Assembly: GCA_900547765.1 (NCBI GenBank)
Contig: URIA01000029.1
Location: forward strand, 1-28,267
From: an uncultured Collinsella sp.
GTDB taxonomy: Bacteria > Actinomycetota > Coriobacteriia > Coriobacteriales > Coriobacteriaceae
Length of the DNA stretch: 28,267 nt
Direction: 5' to 3'
The notes beneath the pieces are model-generated. The model ran no database searches. It had not been told where the DNA came from and saw only the letters and a program-made list of their open reading frames with translations. Below are positions 9,522-18,700 of this stretch, in pieces. A program made the translations under genes and the position numbers. Each line of letters begins with the position of its first letter. Within the stretch, counting starts at the first letter, position 1.

Positions 9522-9995
9522 ATGAATGACTTTATGAAGGGCCGCAATGGTGCCGATGAACTCACCATCGTGATGGGTTTTGCCGGCATTGTCATCGCGA
9601 TGATCGGATCGATAGCCCACATCCAGTGGCTCAGCTGGATTGCCATCGCCGTAATCGTGATTGGCGTGCTGCGCGGCCTGTCCAAAAACATCGATGCGCG
9701 TCGCAAGGAAAACGCTGCCTTTGTCGCCGCGACCGCGAACGTCCCCGGCTTGGGCAAGTTTGTCGCCAGCTTGGGCGGCGGCGCTGCAGCGGCCAGCACC
9801 TCGCGCGCGGCTGGAACGAGCAAGGAAGACTTTGAGCGCGCCAAGCGCACGGCCAAGAAGATGTGGAAGGGACGCAAGACCACGGCATACCTCAAGTGCC
9901 CCAACTGCGGCCAGATGCTCTCCGTCCCCAAGGGCAAAGGCAAGATCCGCGTCACCTGCCCCAAGTGCCACGCCAAGATGGAAACCCGCTCCTAG
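9522..9995 (+). CDS. Small membrane protein with C-terminal zinc ribbon
   Basis: A 157-aa protein with two hydrophobic helices at about residues 13-52, then a charged Ala-rich cytoplasmic region. The C-terminal zinc-ribbon-like motif is CPNC then CPKC (KCPNCGQMLSVPKGKGKIRVTCPKC). The layout suggests a membrane-anchored protein with a cytoplasmic metal-stabilised end. I do not know its function. The ATG at 9522 has GAAAGG about 8 nt upstream; an upstream GTG at 9492 in frame is less likely. A TATAAA at 9483-9488 may be its -10, without a clear -35. The strong terminator at 10059-10095 closes the unit. Confidence 0.8.
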   Translation: MNDFMKGRNGADELTIVMGFAGIVIAMIGSIAHIQWLSWIAIAVIVIGVLRGLSKNIDARRKENAAFVAATANVPGLGKFVASLGGGAAAASTSRAAGTSKEDFERAKRTAKKMWKGRKTTAYLKCPNCGQMLSVPKGKGKIRVTCPKCHAKMETRS

Positions 9996-10058
9996 CGCCC
10001 GCACGCGGGACAAATTAATCAGGTTTGTTTGTCCCAAATCTTAAGTATTTGTTCGATA

Positions 10059-10095
10059 AAAAAGCCGAGGCCTCGTGTTGAGACCTCGGCTTTTT
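10059..10095. terminator. Bidirectional terminator between convergent genes
   Basis: AAAAAGCCGAGG (10059-10070) pairs with CCTCGGCTTTTT (10084-10095). There are A and T runs on the two sides, so it works in both directions. It serves the zinc-ribbon gene (+) and the amidohydrolase (-). Confidence 0.9.
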
Positions 10096-10128
10096 GTATG
10101 TGGCAACGGAGCTACACCTTTGTCACAC

Positions 10129-11499
10129 CTATGCCACACCGTCGCGGGCGAGCTCCTCGGCCAGCGCCTCGGCCGGCATGGCCATAATCGCGTCGAGCTC
10201 GGCGTCCACCTCGGGAATACGCTTTACCTTGAGCTTGCGTACCAGATCACCGCGACACATCACATGTATCGGCTCACGCAGAGCGCACAGGTCATCGAGC
10301 GGATTCTTGCGCGTCACCAGAATATCGGCGGCCTTGCCGCACTCGATCGCACCGGTCTCGCCGCCCAGCCCCAGGAGCTCGGCATTGACCTGCGTAGCCG
10401 TATGCAGCGCGAAGGCGTTGCTCACGCCGACATACTTGGCAAAATAGGCCACCTCACGCCACATGTCGTACTGCGTCACGAACGGGCAGCTCGAATCTGT
10501 GCCAAGGCCCACCTTAACGCCAGCTTCCAGCGCCGCACGAGCACTCTCGATAATGCCCGAGCACACGATGTCGCCGTTCTTCTTTTGCGTATCGGTCGAA
10601 TGGGTCTTTTCCGGGTCGAGCAATACAAACGGTAGCGCCGGGCTGATCGTGCAGGTAACGCTGGGCGCACGTCCCTCGAGCTGCGTGCCCGCGGCGCCAC
10701 GGTACAGCTCCAGGATCTCGGGCGTCATCGGGGCACCGTGCTCGATCGTATCGACGCCGGCCTCAAGCGCGGCCTTCACGCCCTCGGTACTCTCGACATG
10801 GGCCATAACCGGCAGGCCCACCTCGTGCGCCGCCTTGCACGCCGCCGCGGCAACCTCCACCGGCATACGCAGCACGCCCGGCTCGCCCACCTCGGTCGCA
10901 TCGAACACACCGCCCGTTACGAACAGCTTAATGACGTCGGCGCCGCGCGCATACAGGTCTCGCACCTGCTCGGCTGCCTCGACGGGGCTGTTGGCCACCT
11001 GGGCGAACAAGCCCGCGCCATGGCCGCCCGGCACCGTGACGCCCGTTCCCGGCGCCACCAGGCGCGGACCCTGATACTTGCCGGCGTCGATAGCGTCGCG
11101 CACGGCAATGTCGGCAAACAACGGGTCGCCCGCGCCGCGCACCGTGGTCACGCCGCTTGCCAGCTGCTGCTGGGCACTGCCCTTGAGGATGCGGCAGACG
11201 ATGGCACGGCCCACGGGATTATCGAGTTTCTTCATCAGCGCTCCCGCATCGCCGGCCGAGACAGGCTTGCCCGAGCCGCACAGGTGCACGTGCATATTGA
11301 TGAGACCGGGCATGAGATACGCACCACCCAGGTCGATAACCTCGGCACCTGCAGGCGCCTGCGCCACAGCACTCGGCCCCATCCAGGTGATGACGCCGCG
11401 CTCAACAGTCACGGCCATATCGGGTTGCGGCTCCATATGTTCCGAACCATCCAGAACGGTCGCATTGATAAACAACGTGGAACGATCGGCAGATGCCAT
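10129..11499 (-). CDS. Metal-dependent amidohydrolase (prolidase/imidazolonepropionase-like)
   Basis: A 456-aa cytoplasmic hydrolase of the amidohydrolase superfamily. The metal and catalytic residues are all visible: HVH (H70, H72) in MPGLINMHVH, the probable carboxylated lysine K191 (DVIKLFV), H234 (MAHVES), H254 (TIEHG) and D335 (GLGTDSS). This pattern fits the binuclear group that includes Xaa-Pro dipeptidases and related imidazolonepropionase-like enzymes. The substrate cannot be read from sequence. The ATG at 11499 has GGGAGGAG upstream; the frame is open further upstream only because it runs through palindrome 6. A GATAAT on the minus strand (11544-11539) is a plausible -10. It ends in the bidirectional terminator. 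Confidence 0.9.
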   Translation of the reverse strand: MASADRSTLFINATVLDGSEHMEPQPDMAVTVERGVITWMGPSAVAQAPAGAEVIDLGGAYLMPGLINMHVHLCGSGKPVSAGDAGALMKKLDNPVGRAIVCRILKGSAQQQLASGVTTVRGAGDPLFADIAVRDAIDAGKYQGPRLVAPGTGVTVPGGHGAGLFAQVANSPVEAAEQVRDLYARGADVIKLFVTGGVFDATEVGEPGVLRMPVEVAAAACKAAHEVGLPVMAHVESTEGVKAALEAGVDTIEHGAPMTPEILELYRGAAGTQLEGRAPSVTCTISPALPFVLLDPEKTHSTDTQKKNGDIVCSGIIESARAALEAGVKVGLGTDSSCPFVTQYDMWREVAYFAKYVGVSNAFALHTATQVNAELLGLGGETGAIECGKAADILVTRKNPLDDLCALREPIHVMCRGDLVRKLKVKRIPEVDAELDAIMAMPAEALAEELARDGVA

Positions 11500-11649
11500 A
11501 TCGAGCTCCTCCCTCACGATTAACTTGAACATTTGTCCATTATCGCCCAGTCCCGCCGGATTGCCGCAGACGCATCGGTTAACGGAAGGAAGAGGGGATG
11601 TGGGGGGGACGGAATACGTTGCAGTCCCACCCCGGCGACACCAGGGAAA

Positions 11650-11708
11650 TGTCTCGATCTGTAACAAGTACAGGGTTATTGGGCCCCTTGATGTTACAGA
11701 TCAAGACA
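11650..11708. repeat. 59-bp intergenic palindrome, copy 6
   Basis: Left arm TGTCTCGATCTGTAACA, 25-bp centre, right arm TGTTACAGATCAAGACA. It lies upstream of the amidohydrolase and pairs with copy 7. Confidence 0.95.
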
Positions 11709-11730
11709 TTCGGTCGACGTTTCGCCGGTT

Positions 11731-11789
11731 TGTCTCGATCTGTAACAATTACGAGCTCAAACAGCCTCTAACCGTTACAGATCGAGACA
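11731..11789. repeat. 59-bp intergenic palindrome, copy 7
   Basis: Left arm TGTCTCGATCTGTAACA, 25-bp centre, right arm CGTTACAGATCGAGACA. It starts 81 bp after copy 6. It ends 7 bp from the stop codon of the nuclease-fold gene. Confidence 0.95.
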
Positions 11790-11796
11790 AAACCTC

Positions 11797-12873
11797 TCAG
11801 CGCCCATACCACTGGCATCTCCACTCCTCAGCCAATTCAACCTGCCGAGGAATACCCGCCAGCCTCATTTTCTCGACCAGCTTCCCCGGGTCTTTGAGTT
11901 CGTTAAACGTAAACCGAAGCACCTTATGCCCGAGCATTGTCAGATGAGATTCCCGCTGACGCTCTGCCACGAATGGGTCAACCGACTCCCGACCCTCGCC
12001 GCTCTGCAAGGTGTACTTCCCCTTTCCGTCGAGCTCGCCGATGACACACGTCCCGTCCTCGAGCCGCCAAAAATAGTCGACGCGAAACACCTGGCTCGGA
12101 TCGAGCGGGTCGCGAAACTCCACCTGCAGCTCCGGAACCGGAAAGCCGTACGCAATAAAGAATGCTCGGAACCGAGACTCGCCGCCGTTTTCAGACAGCC
12201 CGTCCGCATACGACGCAATCACCTGTGCCCTGCGAAACCCTCGCCTGCCCTCGCAATCGGCGCGGAGGCGCTCGCACAAATCCCCACGTGATACGCCTTT
12301 CGCCCGCAGTGCAGAATCGGCAATCGCCAACCCGTAGGAGAACGGCGCACGCAGTAGGCAATCCTCCACCGTGCGCCAAAACGACGTCACCCGCACGCCA
12401 TCAACATGCTCGAGTGCGCCCGCCATCTGCGGACGCAACAACCTGCACCCGCCGCTCAACGTCACCGAACAACCCGTCTTAACAAGAAAACGCGACCCAA
12501 GCAGATCATTCGGCACCTCCAGACCCCACAAAAGCGCCGCGCCATAGCCCCAAAACGCCCAATCGGGATGAAACTCCGCAAGCCCTTTGATGGTACGCAG
12601 CGTTCGCTCCGCCGGCGTCAGTACACCCCAATCATGTTGAAAGCAGAACAAATACGGCTCGGGTTCCGCGATATCGTCGGTTCCAACATGACGCCGCAGC
12701 CACATGAGCTCGGCATTGTCATGCGTTGCGAGCAGCGCACCTTGCTCGGTCGCCTCCGTGAGTCGCGCGAGCATCCTATTCCGCGCCAACGTGTTACGAG
12801 TCGTATGTTTGTGTTTGAGAACGGTATTAGGCACTTCCATCACCACCACATCGGACAAATGGACCATCGTCAC
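11797..12873 (-). CDS. AbiEi/DUF559-like protein with PD-(D/E)XK nuclease fold
   Basis: A protein of about 358 aa. The C-terminal third carries RVDYFW (D near 265) and GELDGKGKY (near 279), matching the D...ExK core of the DUF559/Vsr-like nuclease fold common in actinobacterial proteins with an AbiEi-like N-terminus. The middle part (AERTLRTIKGLAEF...AALLWGLEVP) resembles those proteins. The usual winged-helix N-terminus is not obvious. The function is unknown; the family is often annotated as type IV toxin-antitoxin antitoxin-like. Starts are ambiguous: GTG 12873 lies 5 nt from GGAGG (12883-12879), ATG 12867 lies 11 nt away, and TTG 12891 is possible. It is boxed in by palindromes, 7 bp beyond the stop and about 19 bp before the start, so its promoter must lie in or beyond that array. 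Confidence 0.75.
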   Translation of the reverse strand: MTMVHLSDVVVMEVPNTVLKHKHTTRNTLARNRMLARLTEATEQGALLATHDNAELMWLRRHVGTDDIAEPEPYLFCFQHDWGVLTPAERTLRTIKGLAEFHPDWAFWGYGAALLWGLEVPNDLLGSRFLVKTGCSVTLSGGCRLLRPQMAGALEHVDGVRVTSFWRTVEDCLLRAPFSYGLAIADSALRAKGVSRGDLCERLRADCEGRRGFRRAQVIASYADGLSENGGESRFRAFFIAYGFPVPELQVEFRDPLDPSQVFRVDYFWRLEDGTCVIGELDGKGKYTLQSGEGRESVDPFVAERQRESHLTMLGHKVLRFTFNELKDPGKLVEKMRLAGIPRQVELAEEWRCQWYGR

Positions 12874-12892
12874 CGTTGCCTCCGCCGACAAA

Positions 12893-12951
12893 CGTCTTGA
12901 TCTGTAACAAGAAGACCGATTTTTGGACTGTAGATGTTACAGATTGAGACA
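12893..12951. repeat. 59-bp intergenic palindrome, copy 8
   Basis: Left arm CGTCTTGATCTGTAACA, 25-bp centre, right arm TGTTACAGATTGAGACA. It is the nearest element upstream of the nuclease-fold gene. Confidence 0.95.
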
Positions 12952-12972
12952 TTCCCCCAGCCAGGTGACAAA

Positions 12973-13031
12973 CGTCTCGATCCGTAACAGTAAGACGTTC
13001 TTCAGGCCCCTAAACGTTACAGATTTAGACA
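12973..13031. repeat. 59-bp intergenic palindrome, copy 9
   Basis: Left arm CGTCTCGATCCGTAACA, 25-bp centre, right arm CGTTACAGATTTAGACA. It starts 80 bp after copy 8. Confidence 0.94.
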
Positions 13032-13052
13032 AACCAGCGGCGCCCAAGCATT

Positions 13053-13111
13053 CGTCTCGTTCTGTAACAGGTAGACCGGTTTTTTGTCCCCAAACGTTAC
13101 AGATCGAGACA
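13053..13111. repeat. 59-bp intergenic palindrome, copy 10
   Basis: Left arm CGTCTCGTTCTGTAACA, 25-bp centre, right arm CGTTACAGATCGAGACA. It starts 80 bp after copy 9 and ends 39 bp from the stop of the 235-aa gene. Confidence 0.95.
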
Positions 13112-13150
13112 AAAAGGCAAAAGGCAGGGCAGGCGACAACTACCCATCCC

Positions 13151-13858
13151 CTACTCCCACTCTTGCTCGTAAATATTGAGCGACTTTATGTACCGCCCCT
13201 GGGCGCCCATGATGTCGCGGACCAGACGCAAGAAGAAGCTGATGCACGAGGTGTCAAAGCCGTCCTGCAGGTCCTCGGGATGCACCGCACCCGGCCCATC
13301 GACCGCCGTGTCGTTCAGGTGCGCGATGTCATACAGATAGAGCTGTCCCGCCGTAAGCCAGACATCGTCGACGCAGGCGAGGCGCACCGCAATCGCGCCG
13401 TCGCTCCAATGCTCCTTTTGCACGATATGCGGGTCGTAGACATCAAAGCGACGGTCGGCGCGCGTATCCTTCAGCGCAACCATGCCGTTCGCAGGATCCT
13501 TGTCCAAAATGCCAAAGCGCGAGAAATACTGCGTGTCGCGTACCTGCTCGAGCCGCTTGAGCGAGGCAGACGAAAGCGATGCCGGCGGCTCGTCAACATA
13601 CAGCTCGAGCAGCGTCTTGCCATGGCGATAGGGGCGCTCGAAGAGCAGCCAATCGGTAAATGCCATGTTGTAGGCCATGATTTCGTTTTGGGAAGGCTCG
13701 GTGCAATAGCCGAGCCACGGGTCGACAATGATCTCGAACTGCTCGCGCGCCGGCTCCAAAAACTGAAACTTCCGCAGCATCCAAAAATGGGCCATGTCGG
13801 CAATATCGTTGCCAACGGCTTCGGCCAGATGCGCTCGGTCTAAAACGTGGTCAGTCAC
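13151..13858 (-). CDS. Conserved-looking protein of unknown function, 235 aa
   Basis: A soluble, acidic protein without signal peptide or membrane helix. I do not recognise it with confidence. The stretch FTDWLLFERPYRHGKTLLELY followed by SSASLKRLEQVRDTQYF recalls a domain seen next to SEC-C motifs in some actinobacterial proteins. No SEC-C cysteine motif is present here, so this is only a hint. The GTG start at 13858 is supported by GAGGAGG a few nt upstream. It lies upstream of the nuclease-fold gene on the same strand, but three palindromes separate them. Confidence 0.75.
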   Translation of the reverse strand: MTDHVLDRAHLAEAVGNDIADMAHFWMLRKFQFLEPAREQFEIIVDPWLGYCTEPSQNEIMAYNMAFTDWLLFERPYRHGKTLLELYVDEPPASLSSASLKRLEQVRDTQYFSRFGILDKDPANGMVALKDTRADRRFDVYDPHIVQKEHWSDGAIAVRLACVDDVWLTAGQLYLYDIAHLNDTAVDGPGAVHPEDLQDGFDTSCISFFLRLVRDIMGAQGRYIKSLNIYEQEWE

Positions 13859-14274
13859 GGCATCCTCCTCAAACTGATGAACCTCAATTTGAGCTTACGA
13901 GGAGGGTGGGCAGCCACTGTCAGCACGGACAAAATAGGCCTCCGGCTGCAAACCAACTGCTGACCGAACACTTGACGGGATGCTTGACCGAAAATGCGCA
14001 CCGCAATAAAACCGCAGGTAAACATAGACGGCCAACCCGCCCTTTTGAGCCATATGCCCACAGCCACCACAGAAACAACAGGTGACCACAGCTCAAGAAA
14101 ACGCCGAATGGACACTCGCGCGTCGACAAACGAGCAAATCGGTCGCAAACCCGCAAGAAGTGTCCCCGAATGCCGACCCAAAAGGAACGTCCCCAGCATG
14201 CCGGCACTTGGGGACGTTCCTTATGTGCCGGCCGTTGGGGACAGCCCTTGACGATTCAGCTGTGGACAGCCGCC
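13859..14274. other. Gene-free region between gltD and the 235-aa gene
   Basis: A 416-bp gap. Near 13862-13895 is the ribosome-binding and probable promoter region of the 235-aa gene. A 64-codon minus-strand frame (14089-13895), with a CxxC-like start and the end AYFVRADSGCPPSS, is open but has no good ribosome-binding site. It may be a relic or a non-coding repeat. The right end holds the inverted repeat at 14182-14222. Confidence 0.4.
14182..14222. repeat. 13-bp inverted repeat of the GGGGACG type
   Basis: AAGGAACGTCCCC (14182-14194) is perfectly complementary to GGGGACGTTCCTT (14210-14222), with a 15-nt loop. A related TTGGGGACAG follows at 14235-14244. It sits 53 bp downstream of the gltD stop and may end that transcript, though the T run is short. 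Confidence 0.75.
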
Positions 14275-15756
<1,482 letters not shown>

Positions 15757-15761
15757 GGCAC

Positions 15762-18700
15762 TTACGCCTCCTTCTTGGTCGAAGCAACAGAGCTGGCGGT
15801 GGCGGGCGCAGCGCCAGCGACACCACCCGCCACATCAAAGCGAGCGACATCGGCGGCGTCGGCGCGACCGGTCACAATGTCAAACGCCAGCTCCTCGGCC
15901 TGCGCGTGCGTCTTGCCCGCGCCCTCGGCGGCGGCGACAATCGCCAGCACGCGCTCGTACTCGGTCGGGATGACCTTCACAAAATGCTTGCTCATCGAGT
16001 CAAAGCTGTAGAGCAGCTTAATGCCGCGCGGGCTCTGCGTTGCGTCCACGTGCTCCTGGATAAGCTTGCGGATCTGCGCCAGCTCGTCGGCCGTCGGGGC
16101 CTTGAGCTCAACGCTCTCGTGGTTCACGCGGGCATCGAGCGTGCCGTACTGGTCATAGACATAGGCCACACCGCCCGTCATGCCGGCGGCGAAGTTCTGC
16201 CCGACCTCGCCCAAAATGAGCGCCAGACCACCCGTCATGTACTCGCAGCCATGGTTGCCGCAGCCCTCGACCACCACGGTGGCGCCGGAGTTGCGCACGC
16301 CAAAGCGCTGACCAGCCAGGCCGTTAATGAAGCCGCGGCCGCTCGTGGCGCCAAAGAACGCAACGTTGCCCACGATGATGTTCTCGTCGAACTTGTAGGT
16401 TGCACGCGGGTTGGGGCGCACGGAGACCTCGCCGCCCGAAAGGCCCTTACCAAAGTAGTCGTTGGCGTCGCCGCACACGTTGAGCGTCACGCCGCGCGGT
16501 AGGAACGCGCCAAAGCTCTGACCGGCCGAGCCATCGCAATCGATGGTGATGGAGCCGGCAGGCAGGCCTTCGGGATGCGCCTTGGTCACCGCGTTGCCCA
16601 AGATGGTGCCCACGCAGCGGTTGACGTTGGCGATATCGGCGCGGAAGCGAATCGGACGCAGGTGTGCACGCGCATCGGCCGTGTAGGGCACAAACAGCGT
16701 GGAGTCGAGCGTCTTGTCGAGCTCGCTGTCCGCAGCCATCTGGGGCAGGAAGTGACGGCCGTCGGCGCCCGGAATGTGGGCACCGAACTCGCAGGTCGCG
16801 CTCGCCAGGACGGGCGACAGATCGAGCAGGTTTGCCTTGCGGTTGCCCGGCACCTCGATCTGGCGCAGGCACTCGGGATGGCCGACCATCTCGTCGATGG
16901 TGCGGAAGCCCAGGCGTGCCATGACCTCGCGCAGCTGCTCGGCCACAAAGAGCATAAAGTGCTCAACGTGCTCGGGCTTGCCGCGGAAGCCGTGACGCAG
17001 ACGGCAGTTCTGCGTGGCGATGCCGGCCGGACAGGTGTCCTGCTGGCAGTCGCGCTGCATGAGGCAGCCCATGGAGATGAGCGGCATGGTCGCAAAGCCA
17101 AACTCCTCGGCACCCAGCAGGCAGGCGACAGCAACATCGGTACCGTCCATGAGCTTGCCGTCGGCCTCGAGCACCACGCGCGAGCGCAGGCCGTTTTGCA
17201 GCAGCGTCTGCTGAGCCTCGGCAAGGCCGAGCTCCAGCGGCAGGCCGGCGTGCCAAATGGAATCGCGAGCAGCGGCACCGGAACCGCCGTTGTGGCCACT
17301 AATCAAGATCTTGTCGGCAGCACCCTTGGCAACACCGGTAGCGATGGTGCCGACGCCGGCCTCGCTGACCAGCTTGACCGACACGCGTGCGCCGGGGTTG
17401 GCGTTCTTAAGGTCAAAGATGAGCTCTGCCAGGTCCTCGATGGAGTAAATATCATGGTGCGGCGGAGGCGAGATCAGGCCGATGCCGGGCGTGGACTGAC
17501 GGACCTCGGCGATCCAGGGATAGACCTTCTTGCCGGGCAGGTGACCGCCCTCGCCGGGCTTGGCGCCCTGGGCCATCTTGATCTGGATCTCGAAGGCGCT
17601 GCACAGATAGCGGCTCGTCACGCCAAAGCGCGCGCTTGCCACCTGCTTGATTGCAGAGTTCTTGGAGTCGCCGTTGGCCAGCGGGGTCTCGCGACGCGGG
17701 TCCTCGCCGCCCTCGCCGGAGTTGGAACGGCCGTGCAGGCGGTTCATGGCGATGGCCATGCACTCGTGCGCCTCTTTGCTGATGGAACCGTACGACATGG
17801 CGCCGGTGTTAAAGCGGCGGACAATGCTGAGCGCAGGCTCGACCTCGTCGAGCGGCACCGGGGTGCGGCCGCTGTCGTCAAAGTCCAGCAGGTCGCGTAG
17901 GCGTACGGCACGGCCGGTGCGGTGCAGGCGGGCGCTGTACTCCTTAAAGGTGTCGTAGCTGTCCTCGCGGCAGGCGGTCTGCAGCAGGTAGACGGTCTGC
18001 GGGTCGATAAGGTGATCCTCGCCGCCGAGCGGACGCCACTTGGTCAGACCCAGCGTAGGCAGCTGCTCAGGCGCGGGGCTCTTAAGGATGGCGAGCGCGG
18101 CGTCGTAGCGCTCGTTCTGCTCGCGCTCGACGTCCTCGACACCCATGCCGCCCACGCGGCTCACCGTGCCGGCAAAGTACTCGTTGACGAACTCGGTGGT
18201 AAAGCCCACGGCCTCGAAGATCTGCGCTGAGTGGTAGCTCTGCACCGTAGAGATGCCCATCTTGGACATGATGGAGACGATACCTGCGGTCGCTGCCTTG
18301 TTGTAGTTGTCGATGCCCTGCTCGGCCGTCACGTCCAGGTCGCCGTGTGCCGCCAGATCGCGGATGCACGCATGCGCGTTGTACGGATAGATGCCGCTCG
18401 CGGAGTAGCCCACCAGCGCCGCGAAGTCGTGCGGGGACACGGCGTCGCCGCACTCCACCACGATGTCGGCAAAGGTGCGCACGCCGGCGCGGATCAGGTG
18501 GTTATGGACGCAGCCCACGGCGAGCAGCGACGGCACGGGCACCTCGCCCGCGGCAGCGCGGTCGCTCAGTACCACGATGTTCACGCCATCGCGGACCGCG
18601 GCCTCAACATCCTCGGCAAGTTGCTTGAGCGCCACCTGCAGCGCGCCCTCACCGGCATCACGGCGATACACGGCACGGAAGCGGCGGGTTTTAAAGCCCA

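Noticed and set aside
2405..13111. CRISPR array
   Set aside because: Repeats alternate in orientation, spacers of 25 and 21-22 bp share similarity, arrays have only two or three copies, and no cas gene is present.
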